A stretch of DNA of 64,000 nt from Alloalcanivorax profundimaris (lineage in GTDB: Bacteria; Pseudomonadota; Gammaproteobacteria; Pseudomonadales; Alcanivoracaceae), in NCBI RefSeq assembly GCF_015265435.1, contig NZ_JABJWH010000005.1, forward strand, positions 124,001-188,000. Direction: 5' to 3'. Numbering within the stretch: position 1 is the stretch's first letter; each line of letters starts with the position of its first letter. The notes beneath the pieces are model-generated. The model did not search any database. It saw nothing but the letters and a program-made list of their open reading frames with translations, and had not been told where the DNA came from. The position numbers were made by a program, and so were the translations under genes. Positions 9,756-22,439 of this stretch are shown piece after piece.

Positions 9756-10510
9756 GTTTTTACGTGGTAGTGCCGGCCCGGTACGCGTCCTCGCGGCTGC
9801 CGGGCAAGCCCCTGGCGGATCTGGCCGGCAAGCCGATGATCGTGCGCGTGGCGGAACGCTGCGCGCGCAGCGGCGCCGGCCAGGTGCTGGTGGCCACCGA
9901 CGACCCTCGGGTGCGTGATGCCGTGGGCGACGCCGCCCGGGTGGTGATGACCCGGGACGACCATCCCTCCGGCACCGACCGGCTGCAGGAAGTGGCCGCC
10001 CAATTGGGCCTCGACGACGACGACATCGTGGTCAACGTGCAGGGCGATGAACCCCTGATCCCGCCGGCGGTGATCGACCAGGTGGCCGACAACCTGCGCC
10101 TGCACGGCGACTGCCAGATGGCCACCCTGTGCGAGCCCATCGAGGACGCCGCCGACCTGTTCAACAGCAATGTCTGCAAGGTGGTGTTCGACGTCAACGG
10201 CCGCGCTTTGTATTTTTCCCGGGCGCCGATACCTTGGCACCGGGACGGCTTCGCCCGGGACCGGGAGGACCTGAGCGGCGGCCGCTGGTGGCGCCACATC
10301 GGCATCTATGCCTACCGGGTGGGCTTTCTGCACCGCTTCGTGGGCTGGCCGTCGGCGCCCCTGGAGCAACTGGAATCCCTGGAGCAACTGCGCGCCCTCG
10401 CCAACGGCGCCGCCATCCACGTGGCACCGGCCCGGGAGCCGGTGCCCGGCGGCGTCGACACCGAGGACGACCTGGCGCGCATGCGCCGTCACCTGGCGGG
10501 AGAAGCCTGA
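9752..10510 (+). CDS. kdsB: 3-deoxy-manno-octulosonate cytidylyltransferase
   Basis: 252 residues. The start is the ATG at 9752, preceded by GAGGAGAAA and overlapping the lpxK stop as ATGA. It begins '[21 protein letters not shown]', the CTP-binding nucleotidyltransferase N-terminus. '[11 protein letters not shown]' and '[12 protein letters not shown]' are KdsB motifs. The enzyme activates KDO as CMP-KDO for attachment to lipid A. Its stop shares one base with the next start (TGATG). Confidence 0.95.
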   Translation: MSFYVVVPARYASSRLPGKPLADLAGKPMIVRVAERCARSGAGQVLVATDDPRVRDAVGDAARVVMTRDDHPSGTDRLQEVAAQLGLDDDDIVVNVQGDEPLIPPAVIDQVADNLRLHGDCQMATLCEPIEDAADLFNSNVCKVVFDVNGRALYFSRAPIPWHRDGFARDREDLSGGRWWRHIGIYAYRVGFLHRFVGWPSAPLEQLESLEQLRALANGAAIHVAPAREPVPGGVDTEDDLARMRRHLAGEA

Positions 10511-10989
10511 TGTCCGTTTCCGTTCTGTTCGTGTGCCTGGGCAACATCTGCCGCTCGCCCACCGCCGAGGCGGTGTTCCGCCAGCGGGTGATCGACGCCG
10601 GCCTGCAAGAACGCATTCGCATCGACAGCGCCGGCACCGGTGACTGGCACATCGGCAAGGCGCCGGACCGCCGCGCCAGCGCCGCCGCCGGGCGCGGCTA
10701 CGCCATGGACGACCTGCGCGCCCGCCAGGTCAGCGGCGACGATTTCCAGCGCTTCGACTATGTGCTGGCCATGGACGACAACAACCTGGCGGACCTGGAA
10801 GACCTGCGCGCCGCCGCCGGCGCCGGCGAGGGCGTGGTCCTGGCGCGCTTCCTGGATGTGCTCGGCGAGGACGGCCCCCGGGAGGTGCCGGACCCGTACT
10901 ACGGCGGCGACGACGGCTTCGACCATGTGCTCAACCTGGTGGAGAAGGCCTGCGACCTGTGGCTGGAACGTCTGCGGGAGCGGCTGTGA
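10510..10989 (+). CDS. low-molecular-weight protein tyrosine phosphatase
   Basis: 159 residues. The phosphate loop is 'FVCLGNICRSPTAEAVF' near the N-terminus (C-x5-R-S), and the general-acid loop is 'VPDPYYGG' near residue 130. This is the cytosolic LMW-PTP fold. Its place between kdsB and murB is the same as ptpA in Pseudomonas. Substrates are unknown; LMW-PTPs often act on tyrosine kinases of polysaccharide export, but no such kinase is in the window. Confidence 0.9.
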   Translation: MSVSVLFVCLGNICRSPTAEAVFRQRVIDAGLQERIRIDSAGTGDWHIGKAPDRRASAAAGRGYAMDDLRARQVSGDDFQRFDYVLAMDDNNLADLEDLRAAAGAGEGVVLARFLDVLGEDGPREVPDPYYGGDDGFDHVLNLVEKACDLWLERLRERL

Positions 10990-11996
10990 TCGAACGGGAC
11001 GCGGACCTGTCCGGCGCCAACACCCTGGCGCTGCCGGCCCGGGCCGAGCGCCTGGCGCGGCCGGACAGCGAGGCGGCCCTGGCCGAGGCGCTGGCGACGC
11101 GGGGCGCCGGCGAGCCGCTGTTCGTGCTGGGGCAGGGCAGCAACATCGTGCTTGACGGTGATCTGCCCGGCCTGACCCTGATCCCGTCGCTCGGCGGCGT
11201 CGATTACCAGGAGCAGGGCGATGACACCGCCCGCGTCACCGTGGGCGCCGGGGTGGTCTGGGACACCCTGGTGGCGGACACCGTGGCGCGCGGCTGGCGC
11301 GGCCTGGAAAACCTGTCGCTGATTCCCGGCACCGCCGGCGCCGCGCCGTTCCAGAACATCGGCGCCTACGGCGTGGAGCTGGCGGACGTGCTGGACAGCG
11401 TGGACACCCTGGCGGTGGCGGACGGCCGGCCGGTGCGCTTCGCCGCCGCCGACTGCGAATTCGATTACCGGGACAGCCTGTTCAAGAGCCGCCGGCGCGG
11501 CGAGTTCATCATCACCGGCATTACCCTGACCCTGCGCCGCCACGGCCCCTGCCGGGTGGACTACGGCGGCCTGGCGGCGCGCTTCGCCGACGCCGACCCG
11601 GCGAATCTGGACCCGGCCACGGTGCGCCAGGCGGTGATCGAGCAGCGGCAAAGCAAGCTGCCCGACCCGGCGGTGCTGCCCAACGCCGGCAGCTTCTTCA
11701 AGAACCCGGTGGTGAGCGTTGCCCACCACCACCGGCTCAAGGCCGCCTGGCCGGAGCTGGTGGCCTTCCCCCACCGCGATGGCATGAAGCTGGCCGCCGG
11801 CTGGCTGATCGAGCGGGCCGGCTGGAAGGGCCGCCGCCTGGGGCCGGTGGGCATGCACCGCGACCAGGCCCTGGTGCTGGTCAACCACGGCGGTGCCCGC
11901 GCCGCCGACGTGCGCGCCCTGGCGGCGGCGGTACAGGCCGACGTGCGTGAACGCTTCGCCGTGGAACTGGAACAGGAACCGGTGGTGCTGCCCTGA
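10986..11996 (+). CDS. murB: UDP-N-acetylenolpyruvoylglucosamine reductase
   Basis: 336 residues from the GTG at 10986, which overlaps the previous stop and has GCGGGAG upstream; a GTG at 10959 would add nine residues. FAD-binding motifs are 'LGQGSNIVL' and 'NLSLIPGTAGAAPFQNIGAYG'. 'NAGSFFKNPVVS' carries the catalytic serine. 'HRDGMKLAAGWLIERAGWKG' is the C-terminal type I MurB segment. It makes UDP-N-acetylmuramate for peptidoglycan. It is the last gene of the overlapping run that starts at comEC. Confidence 0.95.
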   Translation: MIERDADLSGANTLALPARAERLARPDSEAALAEALATRGAGEPLFVLGQGSNIVLDGDLPGLTLIPSLGGVDYQEQGDDTARVTVGAGVVWDTLVADTVARGWRGLENLSLIPGTAGAAPFQNIGAYGVELADVLDSVDTLAVADGRPVRFAAADCEFDYRDSLFKSRRRGEFIITGITLTLRRHGPCRVDYGGLAARFADADPANLDPATVRQAVIEQRQSKLPDPAVLPNAGSFFKNPVVSVAHHHRLKAAWPELVAFPHRDGMKLAAGWLIERAGWKGRRLGPVGMHRDQALVLVNHGGARAADVRALAAAVQADVRERFAVELEQEPVVLP

Positions 11997-11997
11997 G

Positions 11998-12141
11998 CCG
12001 TGCGTGACGTTGCCTCGTAGCGCCTCGTCGTGGTCCCCCTTCCGGGACCCTGTTTGACAGGATGTCAAACCGGGAGCCCCCAGGGACGGGTTCACGGCGT
12101 TCCCGGAAGGGGGACCACGACGAGGCGCGGCCTGGATGGAG
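11998..12141 (+). repeat. 144-bp palindromic element, copy A
   Basis: Two perfectly complementary 28-nt arms at 12020-12047 and 12101-12128 enclose 53 nt. Within the loop, 12051-12069 forms a second hairpin (GTTTGACA / TGTCAAAC). The 5' flank has CCTCGTAG and the 3' flank GCGGCCTGGATGGAG. Copy B at 18080-18223 has the same length, the same orientation and the same arm positions. Constant parts are the inner arm (CCCCCTTCCGGGA), GGGAGCC, CAGGGACG and CGGCGTTCCCGGAAGGGGG. It starts 1 bp after the murB stop. It could act as a terminator, a mobile palindrome or a structured RNA. Confidence 0.85.
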
Positions 12142-12286
12142 GGCTCGGCTGGGTGTTCCGGCGAGCGCGATGAGCCCGGAATAATCCCATTATCCGTCGG
12201 TGGTTATGCCGGGACGCGCCTGTTAGCCTATTGGCGCTTCGTCTCGCCGGCGCGCCGCCATAAGAAATCAGGGTTTTTCGAGGTTC

Positions 12287-13675
12287 ATGTCCTTTTCCGC
12301 CGACTTCCGGTTCGCGGCCCGCGCCGCCTTGCTGTCCGCGCTCCTGGCGCTGGGCGCCTGCGCCGTTCAACCGGACCCGCCGCCGACGCCGGTGGCGCCA
12401 CCGGAGGCGTTTTCCCGGGACGGTGAGCGGCCCGCTCCCCAGCGCTGGTGGACCGCCTTCGACGACGACTCCCTGAACACCCTGGTGGACCAGGCCCTGG
12501 GCGCCAACCTGGACCTGCGCGTGGCCTATGAGCGGCTGCGTCAGGCGCGGGCGGTGCGCGACCGTCAGGAAGCCGGCCTGTTTCCCAGTGTCGAGGCCAA
12601 CGCCGGTGCCCGGCGCCGCGACGACGGCGACACCGAGACCGACCTGTTCAGCGCCGGCCTGGCCGCCGAGTACGAGCTGGATCTGTGGGGGCGGGTGGGA
12701 TCCCGGGCGGACGCCGAGGCCCTGCGCGCCCGGGCCGGCCTGGCGGACTACCGGGCCGCCGCCCTGTCCCTGGCGGCGGAGGTCTCCAATACCTGGTTCC
12801 AGCTGCTTACCCAGCGCACCCAGCGCCAGCTCGCCCGGGCCCAGCTGGACACCAACCAGGACGTGCTGTCGCTGATCCGCGCCCGTTTCGCCATCGGTGA
12901 AAGCGCCAGCGCCGACGTGCTGCGCCAGCGCCAATTGGTGGCCGCCTCCCGGGAGCAGCTGCTCAACGTGGAGGCGCGCATCCAGGTGCTGGAGCACCAG
13001 CTGGCGGTGTTGCTGGGCGTGCCGCCGGGGGCGGTGACGCTGCCCGGCGACGGCACCCTGCCGGCGCTGCCGCCGCTGCCCGCCACCGGCCTGCCGGCGG
13101 AGCTGGTGCGGCGGCGCCCGGATCTGCTCAGCGCCTGGTACCAGCTGCGGGCCGCCGACTCCGATCTGGCCGCCGCCGTGGCCGAGCGCTTTCCACGCCT
13201 GACCCTGTCCGCCTCGCTGACCAGTGAAAGCGAGGACAGCGCCGACCTGTTCGACGACTGGCTCTCCACCCTGGCCGGCAATCTGGTGTTGCCGCTGGTG
13301 GACGGCGGCCAGCGCCGCGCCGAGGCGCGTCGCTTCCGCTCCCTGCGCGAGCAGCGCGTGTACGAGTACGGCCAGGCCGCCCTGGTGGCCTTCCAGGAGG
13401 TGGAGGACGCCCTGGTCCAGGAGCGCCAGCAGCAGCGCCGCATGGACAGCCTGCGCGAGCAGGTGGAACTGGCGGACACCGCCTACCGGCAGCTGCGCAT
13501 CCAGTACGTCAATGGCGCGGTGGGCTACCTGGAAGTGCTCAGCGCCCTGCAGGATCGCCAGGAACTGCGCCGCACCCTGATCACCGCCCGCCAGGAACTG
13601 CTGGCGTTCCGGGTCGCCCTGTACCGGGCCCTGGCCGGCGGCTTCCCGGTCACCGAAGAGGATGAGAACGCATGA
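12287..13675 (+). CDS. RND efflux outer-membrane lipoprotein, NodT/OprM family
   Basis: 462 residues. A lipoprotein signal ends in 'LLALGACAVQP', so the mature protein is acylated at the Cys near residue 25. Two repeated outer-membrane-factor domains follow: 'WWTAFDDDSLNTLVDQALGANLDLRVAYERL' leads the first, and 'RRRPDLLSAWYQLRAADSDLAAA' marks the second. It forms the trimeric exit duct of a tripartite pump. The ATG at 12287 follows a TTTTTCGAGG stretch. Its stop overlaps the adaptor gene by ATGA. It is the first gene of a three-gene operon absent from this place in Pseudomonas. Confidence 0.9.
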   Translation: MSFSADFRFAARAALLSALLALGACAVQPDPPPTPVAPPEAFSRDGERPAPQRWWTAFDDDSLNTLVDQALGANLDLRVAYERLRQARAVRDRQEAGLFPSVEANAGARRRDDGDTETDLFSAGLAAEYELDLWGRVGSRADAEALRARAGLADYRAAALSLAAEVSNTWFQLLTQRTQRQLARAQLDTNQDVLSLIRARFAIGESASADVLRQRQLVAASREQLLNVEARIQVLEHQLAVLLGVPPGAVTLPGDGTLPALPPLPATGLPAELVRRRPDLLSAWYQLRAADSDLAAAVAERFPRLTLSASLTSESEDSADLFDDWLSTLAGNLVLPLVDGGQRRAEARRFRSLREQRVYEYGQAALVAFQEVEDALVQERQQQRRMDSLREQVELADTAYRQLRIQYVNGAVGYLEVLSALQDRQELRRTLITARQELLAFRVALYRALAGGFPVTEEDENA

Positions 13676-14894
13676 GCAACCCGGTGGACGACCGGGCGGC
13701 GCGCCCGGAAAGCGGCCGCGCCGGCCGCCTGAAAACGGCGCTGATTTCCCTGGCCATCCTGCTGGCGGGCATTGCCCTGATGGTGCTGATTTTCAAAACC
13801 GAGCCCACCGCCACCCGCCGCGACGTGGCCAAGGAAACCGCCATGCTGGTGGAGGTGACCGCCGCCGAAGGGGGAACGTTCCGGCCGCGCATCGAGGTGA
13901 TGGGGCGGGTGGTGCCGGCCCGGGAAGTGGCGCTGAGTGCCCGGGTCGGCGGCCGGGTGATCGAGCAGAGCGACGCCTTCGAGCCCGGTGGCCGGGTGGG
14001 CGAGGGCGAGCTGCTGCTGCGCCTGGACCCGGCGGATTACGAGACCACCCTGCGCCAGCGCCGCAGTGAACTGGAACAGGCCCGCGCCGACCTGGAGCTG
14101 GAGCAGGGCCGCCAGTCCGTGGCGCGGCAGGATTTCGAACTGCTCGGCGAGGACCTGGACCAGGGCAACCGGGCCCTGGTGCTGCGCCAGCCGCAGCTCA
14201 AACAGGCCCGGGCCCGGGTGGAGGCCGCCGAGGCGGCGCTGCGCCGGGCGCGGCTGGATCTGCAGCGCACCCGCCTGGCGGCGCCCTTCGACGCCCAGAT
14301 TCTGAGCCGGTCGGTGACCTTGGGCAGCCAGATCAACGCCGGCGACGCCCTGGGGCGGCTGGTGGCCACGGACCGCTACTGGGTGGAGGCCAGCGTGCCC
14401 CTGTCCCGCCTGCGCTGGTTGCGCTTCGCCGAGGACGAGGGCGAGGACGGCGCGCCGGTGACCCTGCGCCAGGACGCGGTCTGGGGCGAGAACCGCCACC
14501 GCCAGGGCCGGCTACGGCGGCTGGTGGGCGAGCTGGACGACGCCGCCCGCCTGGCCCGGGTGCTGATCACCGTGGATGATCCGCTGGCCCTGGAGGCGCC
14601 GGAGGGCACCCCGGCGCTGATGCTGGGCGGCTTCGTGCGCACCTTGATCGAAGGCCGGGAGCTGCGCGACGTGGTGCGCCTGGAGCGCGGCCTGGTGCGC
14701 CGCGACGACACCGTCTGGGTGATGACCGACGGCGCCCTGGACATCCGCTCGGTGAAGGTGCTGCTGCGCGACGCCGGGCACGCCTACATCGCCGAGGGCC
14801 TGGAACCCGGCGACCGGGTGGTGCGCACCGACCTGGCCACGGTGGTGGACGGCGCCGCCCTGCGCCTGGAGCAGCCCGGCGAGGAGGCGCCGGA

Positions 14895-14898
<4 letters not shown>
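13672..14898 (+). CDS. RND efflux periplasmic adaptor (membrane fusion protein)
   Basis: 408 residues. One N-terminal helix ([19 protein letters not shown]) anchors it in the inner membrane. A lipoyl-like half ([19 protein letters not shown]) and a helical hairpin (residues ~125-210, rich in Gln/Glu/Arg heptads) follow. The second lipoyl half contains '[29 protein letters not shown]', and a beta-barrel domain follows. It links the RND transporter to the outer-membrane channel. Overlaps both neighbours by 4 bp. Substrate not predictable. Confidence 0.9.
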
Positions 14899-18014
<3,116 letters not shown>

Positions 18015-18029
18015 CCGACCCGCCGGGCC

Positions 18030-18052
18030 ATCGCGGCTAAAGCCGCTCCTAC
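18030..18052 (-). repeat. REP-like GTAGGAGCG element
   Basis: On the minus strand this reads GTAGGAGCGGCTTTAGCCGCG. It has a GTAG head and a GCGGCT/AGCCGC hairpin, like the REP sequences of Pseudomonas. It lies 15 bp after the RND pump stop. Related copies are at 25048, 25087, 27775, 27820 and 37689. Confidence 0.8.
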
Positions 18053-18079
18053 CGCAACCTCCCACGCCATACTACGGTG

Positions 18080-18223
18080 CCGCGCATGACGCTACCTCGA
18101 AGCATCCGGGCGTGGGCCCCCTTCCGGGACCCTTGAGAACAGGACGTTCGAAAGGGAGCCTACAGGGACGTACTCGCGGCGTTCCCGGAAGGGGGCCCAC
18201 GCCCGGATGCGGCCCGGATGGAG
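18080..18223 (+). repeat. 144-bp palindromic element, copy B
   Basis: Arms at 18102-18129 and 18183-18210 are a perfect 28-bp inverted repeat around a 53-nt loop. Compared with copy A, six positions of the left arm differ and all six are matched by compensating changes in the right arm. The inner loop hairpin also differs in sequence but can still pair imperfectly (CCCTT..GAAC / GTTC..AAGGG). The two copies align without any gap. It lies between the RND pump gene and the rne terminator. Confidence 0.85.
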
Positions 18224-18262
18224 AAAACACAGACCGGAAGATCACCACCATAATGCCGGCAC

Positions 18263-18287
18263 AAAAAAAGCCGCCCGAAGGCGGCTT
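18263..18287 (-). terminator. rho-independent terminator of rne
   Basis: Read on the minus strand: AAGCCGCC, loop TTCG, GGCGGCTT, then a run of seven T. It begins 21 bp after the rne stop codon. Confidence 0.85.
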
Positions 18288-18308
18288 CTTTTGTTACGGC
18301 GGGCTCAA

Positions 18309-21300
18309 TCAGGCGCCGGGGTTGGCGTCCTGATCGTCCCCGGACGCCTGCTCGGCCTGCTGCTGCCGACGGCGCTGACGCGGGTCGTTGCCGGCCCGGC
18401 CGGCGGGGATGTCCGCCGGCTTCGGCTTGGCGAAGGAGGGCGCCTCGAAGGTGCTCTCCTGGGCCGCCGGTGCCGGCTTCTCGGGCTCCGGCTTGGGCGC
18501 CGGACGCGGCGCCGGCGTACCCGGCGCGCGGGAGCGCGGGTCGTTGGCGGCGCGGCGCGGCGCGGCCTGGTCGCCGTCGGCGCGGGGCGCTTCGGCGGCC
18601 GGCCCGGCCTCGGGCTTCGCCGGGGCGGCGGCCTCCGGTTTTGGCTCGGCGTCCGCCGGCGCCGGGGTCTCCTCCGGCTTGGCGTCAGCGGCCGGTTCCG
18701 GCTGCTTGGGCGCTTCGGCCGCGGGGGCCGGCTGTTCCGGCGCCGGCTGCCGAGCCGGTTCGGCCTGCTTGGCCGGCTCCGGCTGCTCGGCCTGCTTCGG
18801 CGCCGGCTCGACCGGAGCCTCGGCGGCCGGCTCAGCCGGTGCCGGAGCGGCGGGGCGGGCCTGGTCGGCACGATCCGCCGCCGGCGTGGCCGGTTGCGCC
18901 TCGGCGGCCGGTTTGGCCTCCTCCGTCGGTTTGGCGGCCTCGTTGTCGGCCGGCTTGGGCGCGGCGGGCTCCGCCTTCGGCTGGTCGGCCTCGGCGGCCG
19001 GCTTCACGGTCTCGGCGGGACGCTCGTCCCGGGCCGGTGCCGGAGCGGGCTGCTGATCCGCCTTGGGCCGGTCGTCGGCCGGAGCGGCCTGGGCCGCCGG
19101 CTTCTGGTCGCGGTCGGCGTCGGGCACGGTGGCCTGCTGCTCGGCGGTTTTCTCCACGGCGGCCTGGGGCGCCTGGGCCTCGGCGGCCTGCTCGGCCTGG
19201 TCGCTTCGGGCGGCCTGGCTGGCCGCGTGCTCGTCGGCGGGCACCAGCTTGGCCTTGGGCGGCCGGCTGTCACCGCGCTCCTGATCGCGGCCCGGAGTAT
19301 TGTCCTCCGAGGTCATGCGCGGGGGCAGGGTGGAGGCTTCCTCCCGGGGCGCGCCGTCCTGGGCCTTGGCCGGTTGCTGGGCCGGAGCGTCCTGGCCGTC
19401 GTCGCTCTTGGCGGCGGGGCGCTGGCGTTCGCGCAGCGGCCGGTCGTCCTTGGACTCGTTGCGGCGCGGGGCCTTGGGGCCATCGTCCTTGCGCGGACCC
19501 TTGTCCTGCTTGTCGCCGCCTTTATTGCCGGTGCCGCCCTTGTTGTCTTGACGGTTGTCTTGACGGCTGTCTTGACGGTTGTCCTGACGATTGTCGGGCT
19601 TGCCGTCGCTCTTGTTGTCCGGACGATTGTCGGACTTGTTGTCGCGGTTGTCACGATTGTCGTTATTGCGGTTGTTGCCGCCACGACCGCCACGACGGTT
19701 GCGATTGCGGCCACCACGGTTGTCGCCGCCCTTGCTGTCGCCGTCGTCCTTGCCGCCCTTGCGCTTGTCGTCGCGCTGGCCGTTCTGGTCGCGGTTGCCC
19801 TTGTCGGCTTTGTTGTCGCCGCGCGGGTCGCGCTGGCCGTCACCACGCTGGTTGCCGCCCTTGCCCCGGTTCTGGCCGCCGCGACGGTTGTCGTTGCGGT
19901 TGCCCCGGTTGGCGTCACGGCCGCCACGGCCCTGAGTCTTGCCGTCGCGCTGGTCGTCACGCTGCTTGCCGCGCGCCTGCTGCTCCTCGTCGGAGCCGCT
20001 GAACAGGGCCGCCAGCCAGGTGAAGAAGCGGGCCAGCAGGCCGGGCTGCAGGGGTGCCTGGTCGCCCTTGGCGGGCGCTTTGGCGGGCTGCGGCTTGCTC
20101 TGCTGTCTGCTTTGCGGCTTATTCTGCTGCTTGGGCGCCTGGGGCTTTTCCGCCTCCGGCTTGGGCGGCGGCGGCGCGGTGTCCGGAGCGACCACCTTGA
20201 CGGCGGGCTCCTGGGTCTTGATCTCGGTGTCCTGGGCGGAAACCGTGGCCGGGTCCTTGTGCCCTTCGTGGAGCTCCAGCTCGTGGCTCACCAGGGCCTT
20301 GGTCTGGTCGTCGCGGATGCGCTCCACCTCGAAGTGGGGCGTTTCCAGGTTGGGGTTGGGGATGACCAGCACGCGGACCTTGTGGTTGGCCTCGATCTCG
20401 CGCAGTACCTGGCGCTTCTCGTTGAGCAGGAAGGTGCCCACGGCGACCGGCACCTGGGCCTGGATCTCGCCGGTGCGCTCCTTCATCACCTCCTCCTCGA
20501 TCAGGCGGAGGATGCTCAGGGCCAGGGATTTCACGTCGCGGATATGGCCCAGGCCGTCACAGCGCGGGCAGACGATGCTGGAGGTCTCGCCGAGGCTGGG
20601 GCGCAGCCGCTGGCGGGACAGCTCCAGCAGGCCGAAGCGGGAGATGCGGCCCAGCTGGATGCGCGCGCGGTCCGCCTCCAGGGCTTCGCGCATGCGGTTT
20701 TCCACCTCGCGCTGGTTGCGCGCCGGGCCCATGTCGATGAAGTCCACCACGATCAGGCCGCCGATGTCGCGCAGACGCAGCTGGCGGGCGATCTCGTCCG
20801 CCGCCTCCAGGTTGGTCTGCAGGGCGGTTTCCTCGATGTCCGCGCCCTTGGTGGCGCGGGAGGAGTTGATGTCAATGGACACCAGCGCCTCGGTGGGGTC
20901 GATGACGATGGAGCCGCCGGAGGGCAGCTTCACTTCACGCTCGAAGGCGGTCTCGATCTGCGACTCGATCTGGTAACGCGAGAACAGCGGCGTGTCGTCG
21001 TTGTACAGCTTGATCTTGTGCTGGAAGTCGGTCATCACCTGCTGCACGAAGGCCTGGGCTTCGTCATAGACCTTCTGCGAGTCGATCAGCACCTCGCCGA
21101 TGTCCTTGCGCAGGTAGTCGCGGATGGCGCGGATGATGACGTTGGATTCCTGATAGATCAGGAACGGCGCCTTGCGGGTCTCGGACGCCTCGGCGATGGA
21201 GCTCCACAGCTTGAGCAGGTAGTTGAGGTCCCACTGCAGCTCCTCGGCGGAGCGGCCCAGGCCGGCGGTGCGCACGATCACGCCCATCTCGTCCGGGATC

Positions 21301-21779
21301 TGCAGGCTGCCCAGGGCATCCTTGAGCTGCTGGCGCTCCTCGCCCTCGATGCGGCGGGAAATGCCGCCGGCGCGGGGGTTGTTGGGCATCAGCACCAGGT
21401 AGCGGCCGGCCAGGCTGATGAAGGTGGTCAGGGCGGCGCCTTTGTTGCCGCGCTCCTCCTTGTCCACCTGGATGATCACTTCCTGGCCTTCCTTGATCAC
21501 ATCCTTGATGTTGATGCGACCCTGGATGTCCTTGGGATCCTTCTGGAAATACTGGCGGGAGATTTCCTTCAGGGGGAGGAAGCCGTGGCGCTCGGCGCCG
21601 AAGTCCACGAAGGCGGCTTCCAGGGAGGGTTCGATGCGGGTGATCTTGCCTTTGTAGATATTGGCTTTTTTCTGCACGCGGGTGCGATGTTCGATGTCCA
21701 GATCATAGAGTCTCTGGCCATCCACCAGCGCAACCCGAATCTCTTCGGGGTGCGTGGCATTGATCAACATACGTTTCAT
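18309..21779 (-). CDS. rne: ribonuclease E
   Basis: 1156 residues, close to E. coli RNase E. It begins '[21 protein letters not shown]'. The S1 RNA-binding domain (residues ~35-120) starts '[22 protein letters not shown]'. The catalytic aspartates lie in '[13 protein letters not shown]' and '[12 protein letters not shown]'. The zinc link is 'CPRCDGLG' near residue 405. After about residue 530 the protein is low complexity: an Arg/Asn/Gly/Asp region with repeated QDNR, RGG and RNR units (RNA binding), then a long Ala/Pro/Glu stretch, and short conserved 'NDPR' motifs near the end. The tail should scaffold the degradosome. Central enzyme of mRNA decay and rRNA/tRNA processing. The Met at residue 4 could be the true start. 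Confidence 0.95.
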   Translation of the reverse strand: MKRMLINATHPEEIRVALVDGQRLYDLDIEHRTRVQKKANIYKGKITRIEPSLEAAFVDFGAERHGFLPLKEISRQYFQKDPKDIQGRINIKDVIKEGQEVIIQVDKEERGNKGAALTTFISLAGRYLVLMPNNPRAGGISRRIEGEERQQLKDALGSLQIPDEMGVIVRTAGLGRSAEELQWDLNYLLKLWSSIAEASETRKAPFLIYQESNVIIRAIRDYLRKDIGEVLIDSQKVYDEAQAFVQQVMTDFQHKIKLYNDDTPLFSRYQIESQIETAFEREVKLPSGGSIVIDPTEALVSIDINSSRATKGADIEETALQTNLEAADEIARQLRLRDIGGLIVVDFIDMGPARNQREVENRMREALEADRARIQLGRISRFGLLELSRQRLRPSLGETSSIVCPRCDGLGHIRDVKSLALSILRLIEEEVMKERTGEIQAQVPVAVGTFLLNEKRQVLREIEANHKVRVLVIPNPNLETPHFEVERIRDDQTKALVSHELELHEGHKDPATVSAQDTEIKTQEPAVKVVAPDTAPPPPKPEAEKPQAPKQQNKPQSRQQSKPQPAKAPAKGDQAPLQPGLLARFFTWLAALFSGSDEEQQARGKQRDDQRDGKTQGRGGRDANRGNRNDNRRGGQNRGKGGNQRGDGQRDPRGDNKADKGNRDQNGQRDDKRKGGKDDGDSKGGDNRGGRNRNRRGGRGGNNRNNDNRDNRDNKSDNRPDNKSDGKPDNRQDNRQDSRQDNRQDNKGGTGNKGGDKQDKGPRKDDGPKAPRRNESKDDRPLRERQRPAAKSDDGQDAPAQQPAKAQDGAPREEASTLPPRMTSEDNTPGRDQERGDSRPPKAKLVPADEHAASQAARSDQAEQAAEAQAPQAAVEKTAEQQATVPDADRDQKPAAQAAPADDRPKADQQPAPAPARDERPAETVKPAAEADQPKAEPAAPKPADNEAAKPTEEAKPAAEAQPATPAADRADQARPAAPAPAEPAAEAPVEPAPKQAEQPEPAKQAEPARQPAPEQPAPAAEAPKQPEPAADAKPEETPAPADAEPKPEAAAPAKPEAGPAAEAPRADGDQAAPRRAANDPRSRAPGTPAPRPAPKPEPEKPAPAAQESTFEAPSFAKPKPADIPAGRAGNDPRQRRRQQQAEQASGDDQDANPGA

Positions 21780-22318
21780 TGTGCTACCACAAGGTTCGTG
21801 GCGGCATGCAGCGGGCCGGTATCAATACCGGTATCAGACCTGGGGTCCGGGGGCGGGGAAATGCCTGTCAGGCATGAACGTCACGTGTGGTGGCGCGAAG
21901 CGCCGGATCAACGGTGATGGCGTGCCTGCTCTCGACCTTTCCTTGTTCTCCGGACTGGGTGAAGTTGCGCCGTTGGCGTCGCTCGCGAGGCGATATCCTC
22001 GTATCGGCTTCACGCTGCGTCCGGCGCGCCAGGGCGCCGGACCGGGTAAACTCTTTGCGTCTGTATACCGTCTCGGTGTGTCGTCGGGCGCGTAACGCGC
22101 GGCCACGACGGCACGCCGTTTTGTCTTCGACCGGATGCTGCAGACCGCCGGTGTTGGTTGTCGGTCGCCCGCCGGAGGGAGTGTGTGACCGCTCCGCGGT
22201 GCCATGCAGCGTCGGGGCCCGGAGGCCCGTTCGTCTTTTTTTGTCGGGCGGGCTGGCGGGTACTGTGTCTACCGACGGCGAATGGTCGCTGCGCGTCGCC
22301 GTTGGCCAGCCTCGGCCG
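21780..22318 (-). promoter_or_regulatory. long structured 5' leader of rne
   Basis: About 540 nt without a convincing gene on either strand lie between the rne start and its promoter. Several dyads are visible: CCGGTAT/ATACCGG at about 21816-21832, ATGCCTG/CAGGCAT at about 21871-21885, GGCGC/GCGCC near 21893, and a GCGCGTTACGCGC palindrome near 22090. In enterics the rne leader (rne5) lets RNase E limit its own mRNA. A similar role here is inferred from position and structure, not from sequence identity. Confidence 0.5.
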
Positions 22319-22325
22319 ACACCGG

Positions 22326-22355
22326 ATAATAGCAGTGAAACTGCAATACGATCAA
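22326..22355 (-). promoter_or_regulatory. sigma-70 promoter of rne
   Basis: Minus strand TTGATC, 18-bp spacer, TATTAT. The -10 box lies at 22326-22331 and the -35 box at 22350-22355. It lies in an AT-rich patch at the upstream end of the leader and points to rne. Confidence 0.5.
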
Positions 22356-22404
22356 TCAGATACATTAATGAAGCGTGAACCGGTCTAAGCCGACCCGCCG
22401 ACGC

Positions 22405-22433
22405 TGGCGCGCGCCCGGCGCCTTGGCTAGAAT
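22405..22433 (+). promoter_or_regulatory. promoter of rluC, likely leaderless
   Basis: TAGAAT at 22428-22433 lies six bases before the rluC ATG. A weak -35 (TGGCGC) lies 17 bp further upstream. The same TAGAAT box occurs before yceD, acpP and tatD in this window, which supports it as the local -10 consensus. Transcription should start at or next to the ATG itself. Confidence 0.45.
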
Positions 22434-22439
22434 CGCCGC

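Noticed and set aside
18207-21917. 1236-codon open frame on the plus strand, antisense to rne
   Set aside because: It mirrors the low-complexity rne tail in GC-rich DNA and has no domain, no ribosome site and a Gly/Arg/Leu composition typical of shadow frames. RNase E motifs on the other strand are decisive.
21834-22378. Several open frames of about 110-165 codons on both strands in the rne-rluC gap
   Set aside because: None has a ribosome site, family motif or normal composition; the region fits a long rne leader with hairpins.
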